A stretch of DNA of 64,000 bases, taken from a bacterium (lineage in GTDB: Bacteria > Myxococcota_A > Polyangia > Nannocystales > Nannocystaceae). Below, in pieces: positions 57,531 through 64,000 of this stretch; the stretch's first letter is position 1; every line of letters begins with the position of its first letter. The stretch is taken from the NCBI GenBank assembly GCA_024742475.1, contig JANSYI010000005.1, positions 124,001 through 188,000 of the forward strand, written 5' to 3'. Below the pieces are notes generated by a model that was not told where the DNA came from, made no database searches, and worked only from the letters and a program-made list of their open reading frames with translations. The position numbers were made by a program, and so were the translations under genes.

Positions 57531-59928
57531 AGTCGACCGAGACTCGCAGCATCAGGTCCCAGCCGGGCTCGTCGGCGTAGTAACGCAGCAGGCTCGTGTA
57601 GTCGCGGTAGCGCGTGTTGGTGAGGTTGCGTCCGACCAGCGAGAAGCTCATCCGCTGCGCGCCCAGTGGGACCGCAATCCCTGCTTCGGCGCCGAGCAGC
57701 GCGTAGCTCGGCGGCGGCGGAGCAAAGTCCGCGTCGATGTCGAAGCGGCGCTGTCGATCGACGAACGAGCCCGTGAGCCCAACGTGGCCGTCCTCCGATT
57801 GGCCGAGGTCCGGCCAGAAGTACGTGACGCCCAGGTCGTAGTGGTCTGCGGGGACGAAGGTGAGCGGGACGCCTCCGGGGACCTGGCGGCCGCGAACCCA
57901 CGACGCTCGCGCGTCGAAGCGCACTGGCCATTTGGGAGGCTGAACCCCGCCGTCGAACTCGCCCCCGTAGAACAACGCGTCGATGGCGATCGGCCCGAAC
58001 AGGGGAAACGCCCCTTGCACCCCGCACTGCAGCGGCGCGCAGTCGCTGAAGTTTGGCGCTTCGCGGTCTTCACCTTGCTGCGGCTGGAACCGAAAGTAGA
58101 TGTAGTCGTCGATGAAGCTCGCATAGGCCGAGCCCTCGGCGAACGCCCATGCGTTCGCGTAGCTCAGCGAGAACGTGCCCGTCCAAGTGCGCTCGGGCCC
58201 GAGGCTGCCGTCGCCGTTGGAGAACACCGGAAACGAGGGCGCCGCCCCTTTGATGAACTGCTCGTCGGAGTTGGGAAAGCGTATGGCCGTGGACGCGTCG
58301 AGTGAGGTGACGAGTTCGGGCACCGCCGACAGCTGTCGCACGGCAACTCCGAGCGAGCCCGACGCCGCGTGAAACGGCGTGCGACAGACCGCGCCCTCGT
58401 CGGTCTCGCTGCAATCCTGGGGGAGCCGATCCTGCGCACGAAACGGGAGGAAGGTGCGGTCGTCGAGCGTGGAGCGTCGCCACAGCCCATCGTAGCGAGC
58501 GCCCGCCTCGAGCTCGACACGGTCCCAGACGAGGCGCTCGACGACGAAGGCGCCCCCGGCCTGCTCCCGCACGTCGGGCAGGAAGTCGGGCTCGGTCCCG
58601 TCGTACGCGTTGGTTCGATGCGCATACATGCCGCCGACCTCCCCTTCGAGCACCGCGGCGGCCCCGAGCGCGACGGGGCTCTGCTCGAACACCGCGTCTG
58701 CACCGTGCGTGACGAGGTCGAGCTCGATCTGCGGGCCGGTCACGTTTCGGCGCACGATGTCGTACTCGTCGCGATCGTTGTCTTGATACGCGTACGTGAG
58801 CACCAGGTCGCCGGCCTTGCCCAGCGGTGCGCGGCCGCGAACGATCGCGAGATCGTGTGTCACTTCCTGAAACGCGCGGTCGATCTCGTAGTCTCGGCGG
58901 TAGGACTCGACGCCAGCGGGTCTGCCACGTTCCAGGCTGGCTTCGAACTCGTCGGCCGTCTCCGCGCGCAAGCCCGTGAAGATGCCGGCCTTCATGGCGT
59001 GATGCCGGTAGCTGACCTGGAGCGAGAAGCCCTTGCGCTCGTATCCCAGAGATCCACCCGCGTTCCAAACGCGTGAGCCGGTGTTGTCGAGGACGTAGTC
59101 GGGCGTCACCGCCGAAGCGCCTCGAGACACGTTGCCCTCGGCCCGCCAGGCGAACCCGCGAAGGAAGCGGTGGGTTCCCTGTACGCGTCCTGCGACCGTG
59201 CCTCGGCGCTCGTTCGTCGTCCCGCTCAGGTGCACTTCACCCGAGACCGCCGGCTCGGTGGGAAGCGGCGGTGGATCGATGAGCACCACGCCCCCGATCG
59301 CGTCGGGCCCGTAGCGAATGCCGCCCGCGCCCTTGATGACGGTGATCGAGTCGGCCGCGTACGGGTCGATCTCCGGCGCGTGCTCCAAGCCCCACTTCTG
59401 GCTTTCGTGGCGTACGCGATCGTACAGAATGAGGTTTCTTCGTCCGACCTGCCCGCGAATGATCGGCTTGCCCATGCCTCCGGCGGGGCCACGCAAGACG
59501 CTGACCCCCGACATGGTCGCGAGCGCGTCGGCGAGTCCGCGCCCTCGGAGCTCATCGAGTTCGTCGTCGCTGAGGGCATCGCGCGCGGTCGTGTCGAGCG
59601 ACTTGGGTGCGGGCGCCACCACGACCACGTCGTCGAGGACGTCGACCTCTCGGGGCCGCACGACGACATCCGTGATCCCCTCCGAGGTGGTCGAGAGCCG
59701 ACGCGTTCGGCTGTTGTAGTCGGCCCGCGACACCGTCACGCTCGCCGAGTCCCCGCACACACCCTCGAGCACGAAGACCCCCGCCTCGTCGCTCGAGGTT
59801 TCGAACTCCCCGCTCGAAACGGTGGCCCGCGGCACGGGGGATCCCGTCGACTCGTCGACCACCCGACCTCGGACGGACTGCTCACAGGGTGCAGCGGCCA
59901 GCGCTGCCAACAGCCAGTGTGGGGCCAT
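57502..59928 (-). CDS. TonB-dependent outer-membrane receptor
   Basis: 808 residues. The N-terminal about 95 residues form a carboxypeptidase-regulatory-like beta domain (VRGRVVDESTGSPVPRATVSS). The plug follows (LRGRGLADALATMSGVSVLRGPAGGMGKPIIRGQVGRRNLILYD, VIKGAGGIRYGPDAIGGVVLID), then a 22-strand barrel ending in a C-terminal aromatic/hydrophobic strand. This is the receptor for the ExbB/ExbD/TonB operon upstream on the same strand, two bases after the TPR gene. The plug style resembles ZnuD-type metal receptors. With the His-rich ExbB tail this points to a metal or metal-chelate, by inference. Confidence 0.9.
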   Translation of the reverse strand: MAPHWLLAALAAAPCEQSVRGRVVDESTGSPVPRATVSSGEFETSSDEAGVFVLEGVCGDSASVTVSRADYNSRTRRLSTTSEGITDVVVRPREVDVLDDVVVVAPAPKSLDTTARDALSDDELDELRGRGLADALATMSGVSVLRGPAGGMGKPIIRGQVGRRNLILYDRVRHESQKWGLEHAPEIDPYAADSITVIKGAGGIRYGPDAIGGVVLIDPPPLPTEPAVSGEVHLSGTTNERRGTVAGRVQGTHRFLRGFAWRAEGNVSRGASAVTPDYVLDNTGSRVWNAGGSLGYERKGFSLQVSYRHHAMKAGIFTGLRAETADEFEASLERGRPAGVESYRRDYEIDRAFQEVTHDLAIVRGRAPLGKAGDLVLTYAYQDNDRDEYDIVRRNVTGPQIELDLVTHGADAVFEQSPVALGAAAVLEGEVGGMYAHRTNAYDGTEPDFLPDVREQAGGAFVVERLVWDRVELEAGARYDGLWRRSTLDDRTFLPFRAQDRLPQDCSETDEGAVCRTPFHAASGSLGVAVRQLSAVPELVTSLDASTAIRFPNSDEQFIKGAAPSFPVFSNGDGSLGPERTWTGTFSLSYANAWAFAEGSAYASFIDDYIYFRFQPQQGEDREAPNFSDCAPLQCGVQGAFPLFGPIAIDALFYGGEFDGGVQPPKWPVRFDARASWVRGRQVPGGVPLTFVPADHYDLGVTYFWPDLGQSEDGHVGLTGSFVDRQRRFDIDADFAPPPPSYALLGAEAGIAVPLGAQRMSFSLVGRNLTNTRYRDYTSLLRYYADEPGWDLMLRVSVDFTTAAAADR

Positions 59929-59930
59929 GG

Positions 59931-60959
59931 TCAGCGTCCCATCGCGCGCAGCAGCGTCTGCCCACGCGCTGCGTAGTCGGTGCCGCTCAGCCTGCGTGCC
60001 TGCGTCGAAGCCTCGGCGTACTGCTGCAGGGCGTAGTGGGCGTAGGCCAGGTTGTAGCGACGCCGCGGGCTCAAGGTGATGCGCTCGGCCGCCGCAATGG
60101 CGCGGGCCATCTTTCCCGACTCGAACAGAATGTCGAACCGCTGCTGTGCTCGCTTGGCGTCGTTGCGCACGCGCGCGTTGAGCCGCAGCGCCTCGGCGTT
60201 GCGTTCCGCCGCCCGGGCGTGTTCTGCCGCGGTGTAGGCCTCGTCGGCGCCCAGGGCCACGGCGCGACCGAACGCTCGGGAAGCCTCGGCTGTCGCCCCG
60301 GCAGCGCTCGCGACCCAGCCCAGCTGCCCCTGCATGTCGGCGTCATCGGGGAAGGCCGACGCCACCATCCGTGCCAGCGGGAGCGCGTGCGCGTCGCCTC
60401 GGATCTCCTGAAGCAGGGCGAGCGCGACGACGCGATCGAGCTGCGCGGGGTCGAGCGTCTCGATCCACGAACGCGTCGCCGCGAGCAGCCCCTCTCGAGC
60501 GCACAGGAGGATCAGCTGCTGCGTGAGCTGAAGGTCCTTCGGGTGCTCCCGCGCCCCCGCTTCGAGTGCCTCGTACGCACCGCCGGCATCCCCTTGGCCT
60601 TCCCTCGACGCCGCGAGCAGGAGCGCGACGGCCGGATCGGTGGGCTCGAGCGTCTCGAGTGCCGTGGCCACTCTCTGCGGGGCGCCGGCGCGCAGCAGCG
60701 CATGCGCCCACAGCAGGCGCAGCGGGGCGTGCTCGGGCGCGAGGGCGACGGCTTCGGCGAACTTCTCCGCCGCGAGCCCCGGGTGGTCTTCGGCCAGCGC
60801 GATCCGCCCCTCCAGCGTCGCGCGGGCCAACGGCGTGAGCTCCGAGTCCTGCATCGCAGCCTTCGCGTCATCGAGCTGACCGGAGTCGACCGTCTTCTCG
60901 ATCTCCGCCGGAGACATGGGTGCTGCGGCGAGCAGCACGAGGAAGGCCAGCCCGATCAT
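59931..60959 (-). CDS. TPR-repeat protein of the TonB operon
   Basis: 342 residues. A signal peptide or N-terminal anchor (MIGLAFLVLLAAAP) is followed by helical tetratricopeptide-like repeats throughout (LEGRIALAEDHPGLAAEKFAEAVALAP, LLLAASREGQGDAGGAYEALEAGA). It sits between tonB (ATGA overlap) and the receptor gene, as such TPR proteins often do in proteobacterial ExbBD-TonB loci. Likely periplasmic; it may organise the TonB complex. Confidence 0.78.
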   Translation of the reverse strand: MIGLAFLVLLAAAPMSPAEIEKTVDSGQLDDAKAAMQDSELTPLARATLEGRIALAEDHPGLAAEKFAEAVALAPEHAPLRLLWAHALLRAGAPQRVATALETLEPTDPAVALLLAASREGQGDAGGAYEALEAGAREHPKDLQLTQQLILLCAREGLLAATRSWIETLDPAQLDRVVALALLQEIRGDAHALPLARMVASAFPDDADMQGQLGWVASAAGATAEASRAFGRAVALGADEAYTAAEHARAAERNAEALRLNARVRNDAKRAQQRFDILFESGKMARAIAAAERITLSPRRRYNLAYAHYALQQYAEASTQARRLSGTDYAARGQTLLRAMGR

Positions 60960-61636
60960 TGCTGCAGCTCGAAGCGGATGGTTTGCTGGAGAGTGCTCGC
61001 GACGGCCTCGTCACCGCGCCGCGCGGGCGTGAAGCGGTACCGCCGTGCCGCTCGAAGGGCGGCCTCGTCGAACACGCCGGGAGGTTCGGCCTTCACCACG
61101 ACGGCCTCGTCCACGCGTCCGTCCGCGCCGATGCGAAGGCGGAGGGTCACGAAGCCCTCGACACCCTGGCGCTGCGCGAGGCGGGGATAGGTGGGACGCG
61201 GTCGGCTCTTGGGGCGCGCCGCGGTCTCCTGGCCCGCCGTGGTCGTGGTGGGCAGCTCGGCACCCGGCAGCGTGCCCATCGAGGGCAGGCTTCCGCCCGC
61301 CGCGCCCAGAGCCATCGTTCCCGGGCCAGCGGTGGGTGCCAGCCCGGCGATCTGCGGAGGCGCGGGACTGGGCGCTGCGAGCGGCTCAGCGGGCGCGGCC
61401 AGGGCTCGATTCATCATCGGCGCAGGATCGAGGGCGGCGTCGCTCGGCGCTGGCGGAGGAGGCGGAGGCGCCAGCGGGACCGTCCGGGGCCCGAGCGATT
61501 CGTCGTCGTCTCGCTCCGCAGCCGGGTCCTGGTTCATCCACGAAACCACCGCCAGCGAGCCCCCGGTCATCAACACCGAGACGGTGCCCGCGATGGCCCC
61601 GCGAGACAGCCGGCGCAGGGGCGACGGCACGCTCAC
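60956..61636 (-). CDS. tonB: TonB-family energy-transducing protein
   Basis: 226 residues from a GTG at 61636 that overlaps the exbD stop (GTGA). An N-terminal transmembrane anchor (GAIAGTVSVLMTGGSLAVVSWM) is followed by a Pro-rich periplasmic linker. The C-terminal TonB domain reads RPRPTYPRLAQRQGVEGFVTLRLRI, then GVFDEAALRAARRYRFTPARR. It delivers energy from ExbB/ExbD to the outer-membrane receptor encoded downstream. Confidence 0.9.
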   Translation of the reverse strand: MSVPSPLRRLSRGAIAGTVSVLMTGGSLAVVSWMNQDPAAERDDDESLGPRTVPLAPPPPPPAPSDAALDPAPMMNRALAAPAEPLAAPSPAPPQIAGLAPTAGPGTMALGAAGGSLPSMGTLPGAELPTTTTAGQETAARPKSRPRPTYPRLAQRQGVEGFVTLRLRIGADGRVDEAVVVKAEPPGVFDEAALRAARRYRFTPARRGDEAVASTLQQTIRFELQQ

Positions 61637-62043
61637 CCGGCATCCTCCACGCCCAGCGCCACCCCCTCGGCGCCGGCGCGACGGCACGCGTCGATGGCAT
61701 CGACGATGATCTCTGCGGTCGCCCCTTTGTCGGCGATCACCACGACGGCCGCGTCGGCATGCTCGCGCAGCCGCGCCCGAACCTCCGCCTCGACCCTCCA
61801 GGGGCTGGTCGGCTGAGCATCCACGGTGATCTCCCCTTCTCGGCTGACCGCCACCCGAAGGATGTCGTGGGGCTGCTCTGTCGCCGTGCTCGAGTCGGGC
61901 CTCTCGATGGGGAGCCCGAGCTCGTGCACGAAGGTCGTGGTGACCACGAAGAAGATGAGCAGGATGAAGACGATGTCGATGAGCGGCGTGATGTTGAGCT
62001 CTGCGCCTTCGGTGACCTCGTTGCTCAGCTGGCCGATCTTCAC
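61633..62043 (-). CDS. exbD: ExbD/TolR-family proton-channel subunit
   Basis: 136 residues from a GTG at 62043 (GTGA overlap with the upstream ExbB-like gene). ELNITPLIDIVFILLIFFVVTTTF is the ExbD transmembrane segment with the conserved Asp (LIDIVF). The periplasmic part (about 45-136) has the usual VAVSREGEITVDAQP and VVVIADKGATAEIIVDAIDAC. A core part of the proton-driven motor that powers TonB. Confidence 0.93.
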   Translation of the reverse strand: MKIGQLSNEVTEGAELNITPLIDIVFILLIFFVVTTTFVHELGLPIERPDSSTATEQPHDILRVAVSREGEITVDAQPTSPWRVEAEVRARLREHADAAVVVIADKGATAEIIVDAIDACRRAGAEGVALGVEDAG

Positions 62044-62618
62044 TCCGGCACCTCCCTCAGCTGCACCAGCACGCTGTGGGCTTGCAGGAGCTCGCGCACG
62101 CGCTTGGCTTCGAGCCGCGCGAGCAGCCGGGCGGCGGCGAGCCCAGGCACACCGACCATCAGGCCCAGCTGGGTGCTGATGAGCGCGACCGAGATTCCCC
62201 CCGCCACCGTCTGCTCGGCGGAGTGGTTGAGCGCGGCGCCCTGCATCGAGGTGAACGTCTCGATCATGCCGCTGACGGTTCCGAGCAGCCCCAGCAGCGG
62301 GGCGATCGTGACCAGCCCCATCAACAGCGTGCTGAAGTCCGTGACGCGTTCGCGCTCGATCTCGAGGAAGCGCTCGAGGTGATGTTTGCAGGTCCCCGAT
62401 CGCTCGAGGGATCCCAGCGCCGCCGACAGGTATCGCCCCACTGGACCACTGCCGCCGGCTCCTCGCTCGACCACCGTCTTGACCTCTCCGGAGAAGCCGC
62501 GGCGCAGGGCAAGCAGGCGAAGCGTGGCCACGAACCACAGCGTCAGGCTGGTCGCCACCAGCGGGCCGCTCACCCACCCGCCGGCTTCGAGCAGCACGGC
62601 GAGATCAGCCGTGGTCAT
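62040..62618 (-). CDS. exbB: ExbB/TolQ/MotA-type proton-channel protein
   Basis: 192 residues from the ATG at 62618, which lies inside the 3' end of the preceding ExbB-like gene (14-base overlap). The MotA_ExbB core is clear: LVTIAPLLGLLGTVSGMIETFTSMQG and ISVALISTQLGLMVGVPGLAAARLL. Three transmembrane helices. It partners ExbD downstream. Confidence 0.92.
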   Translation of the reverse strand: MTTADLAVLLEAGGWVSGPLVATSLTLWFVATLRLLALRRGFSGEVKTVVERGAGGSGPVGRYLSAALGSLERSGTCKHHLERFLEIERERVTDFSTLLMGLVTIAPLLGLLGTVSGMIETFTSMQGAALNHSAEQTVAGGISVALISTQLGLMVGVPGLAAARLLARLEAKRVRELLQAHSVLVQLREVPE

Positions 62619-63951
62619 GGTGATGGCCGTCCTCGTGGTGATGATGTGCGTGGTGCTCGTGGCCGTGGCCGTCACCACCGTGCAGGTATGCGAGCACCGC
62701 CTGCTCCGCCGAGGCGAGGATCCGGCGCGCACCTCGGCTCAGCAGCGCGTGTGCCAGGTAGGCCGGGATGGCCACGGCGAGCCCGAACTGGGTCGTCAGA
62801 AGCGCTTCGGAGATGCCCGCGGCCAGCAGCTGCGGCTCGGCCGTCCCCGAGTCGGTGACCACGGAGAAGGTGTGAATCATCCCCGTGACGGTGCCGAGCA
62901 GCCCCAGCAGCGGAGCCACCCCAGCGGCGACGTTGACCAGCGAGAGGCGACGCTGCAGCTGCTCTCGCATCACCATCAGCGCCTGCGTTGCGCGCTCCTC
63001 GACATCGACGTCGACCGACACCGAGCAGGACGGGCAGCGGGCCGCGGCGGCGATCACCAGCGGCTTGGCCACCCACCCCTGCACGTGGAGCAGCGTGCTG
63101 GTGTGGGCTTCGCGAACGGCGGCTTCGAAGCGATTGGACTCGTACCGCCACCGCACGCTCGCCCAGACGAGCCCGACCGTACGTTCGACGACCACCAGCG
63201 CCGCAACGGCAGCGATGACGAGCAGGACCCACATCACGGGACCACCCGCATCCATGCTCGCGCGCCATCCCTGCTCCTCGAACGCGTCGATGCGCGGAGG
63301 GCTGGCCTCGTCGTAGAGCACCGCCGTCGCGATCGTCCCGTCGCCGAAGACCCGTGGCGCCTCGAAGGACCCCTGAACCGTACGGAGGCCCTCGGGCATG
63401 CCGACCAGCGGATGTCCGCTTCCGTCCCATCGCAGCGCCGCGACGCGCCCGATGTGCAAGACGGGCGCGACGGTGGCGTGTCCCGAGGCGTCGAACACCT
63501 CGGCGTCCGGCTCGAGCCGCAGGCCGCCCTGGCGCACCAGGGACTCGAGCCGCGCTTCGAGCAGCGTCGGAAGGAGGGCCGCGCGCGCGTCGTCATCGTC
63601 GGGCAGCGCGGTCTCCTCCTGCGCAGCCATGCGGCGGATCAGATCTTCGAGCGCGGCCGACTGCGCCTCGTTGCTGCGGTCCCGCTCGCGGCCCGGCAGG
63701 TTGCGCTCGAGCGACGCGTTGGCGACCTGCAGCTTGGTGAGCTCGGCCGAGAGCGCGTCGATGTCCTTGCGCAACGATGCCTTGGCAGCCGCGGTGCTCG
63801 ACTTGGCCGCGCTCAGGCTCTTGCGCAGCGCGTCGCGTTCGGCCTCCAGCGCTTCGGCCTCGTTGGCCCTCGCCTCGTCCCACGTCTTGGGCGGCGCAGC
63901 CACGGCGATGCACGGCAGCAGCCACAGCACGGCGACGAGCCACCACCTCAT
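62605..63951 (-). CDS. Large ExbB-like protein with coiled-coil N-domain and His-rich tail
   Basis: 448 residues. A signal peptide (LVAVLWLLPCIAVA-A) is followed by a periplasmic coiled coil (about 25-120; ALEAERDALRKSLSAAKSS), a beta-rich domain of about 110 residues, and then the MotA/TolQ/ExbB core: VMWVLLVIAAVAALVVVERTV, AAGVAPLLGLLGTVTGMIHTFS, and ALLTTQFGLAVAIPAYLA. The C-terminus has a His cluster (about 13 of the last 22 residues are His). Large ExbB proteins with a coiled-coil periplasmic domain occur in proteobacterial TonB loci. The His tail suggests a metal-binding or sensing function. It overlaps both neighbours (ATGA upstream, 14 bases downstream). Confidence 0.88.
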   Translation of the reverse strand: MRWWLVAVLWLLPCIAVAAPPKTWDEARANEAEALEAERDALRKSLSAAKSSTAAAKASLRKDIDALSAELTKLQVANASLERNLPGRERDRSNEAQSAALEDLIRRMAAQEETALPDDDDARAALLPTLLEARLESLVRQGGLRLEPDAEVFDASGHATVAPVLHIGRVAALRWDGSGHPLVGMPEGLRTVQGSFEAPRVFGDGTIATAVLYDEASPPRIDAFEEQGWRASMDAGGPVMWVLLVIAAVAALVVVERTVGLVWASVRWRYESNRFEAAVREAHTSTLLHVQGWVAKPLVIAAAARCPSCSVSVDVDVEERATQALMVMREQLQRRLSLVNVAAGVAPLLGLLGTVTGMIHTFSVVTDSGTAEPQLLAAGISEALLTTQFGLAVAIPAYLAHALLSRGARRILASAEQAVLAYLHGGDGHGHEHHAHHHHEDGHHHDHG

Positions 63952-64000
63952 CGCGGGACCTCCACGTTCGGCACGACGATGGGCGCCAGCCCGAGCGCGC
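63948..64000 (-). CDS. C-terminal end of the first visible gene of the TonB operon
   Basis: Only the last 16 codons are in the window (ending LAPIVVPNVEVPR), closing with TGA inside the ATGA start of the large ExbB-like gene. A DUF3450-like or other envelope protein often occupies this place, but too little is visible to tell. Confidence 0.6.
   Translation of the reverse strand, partial: ALGLAPIVVPNVEVPR

Noticed and set aside
1..64000. tRNA, rRNA, CRISPR, integrase or insertion-sequence signatures
   Set aside because: Scanned by eye on both strands; nothing convincing was seen. Short structured RNAs could be missed without a covariance search.

Overview
This 64-kb window reads as a chromosomal segment of a large-genome, high-GC myxobacterium, most like the Nannocystaceae (Nannocystis/Plesiocystis/Enhygromyxa type). 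The grounds are inference from content: dense high-GC coding, many lipoproteins with a lipobox followed by Gly/Ser/Thr/Asp low-complexity linkers, myxobacterial Cys-rich repeats, a MYXO-CTERM-like tail, eukaryote-like Ser/Thr kinases, ECF sigma factors, CHAT and subtilisin-like proteases, and TonB/ExbBD paralogues. No rRNA, tRNA, CRISPR array, intact insertion sequence or phage gene was seen.

Layout. 0-4.5 kb: an OmpA/thrombospondin-type-3 protein, then a translationally coupled pair, a radical SAM enzyme and a HExxH-type putative peptide-modifying protein. 4.6-9.5 kb: a lipoprotein carrying a Hedgehog-type signalling domain, a Pro/Glu-rich barrel protein, a CPA2 antiporter fused to a PTS EIIA domain, and a small secreted protein. 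9.6-17 kb: ECF sigma factor, single-TM protein and CHAT/TPR lipoprotein as one coupled operon, facing a subtilase and a trypsin-like lipoprotein. 17-25.7 kb: a MerR/TipAS regulator, a His/Asp-rich lipoprotein, a kinase/ECF divergent pair, tandem Cys-rich lipoproteins, PspA and an FG-GAP lipoprotein.

25.8-35.8 kb is the most unusual part. A 778-residue protein with two complete radical SAM domains is coupled by ATGA overlaps to an HxsD-like protein and an HxsB-like radical SAM maturase. A Tat lipoprotein built from two internal repeats and a DyP-type haem peroxidase follow on the same strand. A further radical SAM enzyme lies just beyond. This looks like a variant His-Xaa-Ser (Hxs) peptide-maturation system without a recognisable HxsC or HxsA. 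With the 1.7-4.5 kb pair the window holds five radical SAM domains.

35.8-48.4 kb: a DUF3857/transglutaminase membrane protein, a YetF protein, a bacterial GRAS-domain protein, a SpoIIAA-like protein, an S9 peptidase, a divergent NAD-dependent DNA ligase, a MYXO-CTERM-like protein, an orphan D12 adenine methyltransferase with a winged-helix tail, and two small proteins. 48.4-52 kb is a visibly less GC-rich, decaying stretch with gene relics and a frameshifted metallopeptidase. 52-57.5 kb: an intact subtilase with a polytopic membrane tail, SpoIIAA-like proteins around a DUF1295 enzyme, and a SulP transporter. 57.5-64 kb: one tightly overlapping operon encoding two ExbB-like proteins (one with a His-rich tail), ExbD, TonB, a TPR protein and a TonB-dependent receptor, probably for a metal or metal complex.

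All calls come from reading translated sequence and motifs. No database search was possible, so family names rest on recognised motifs and gene order.
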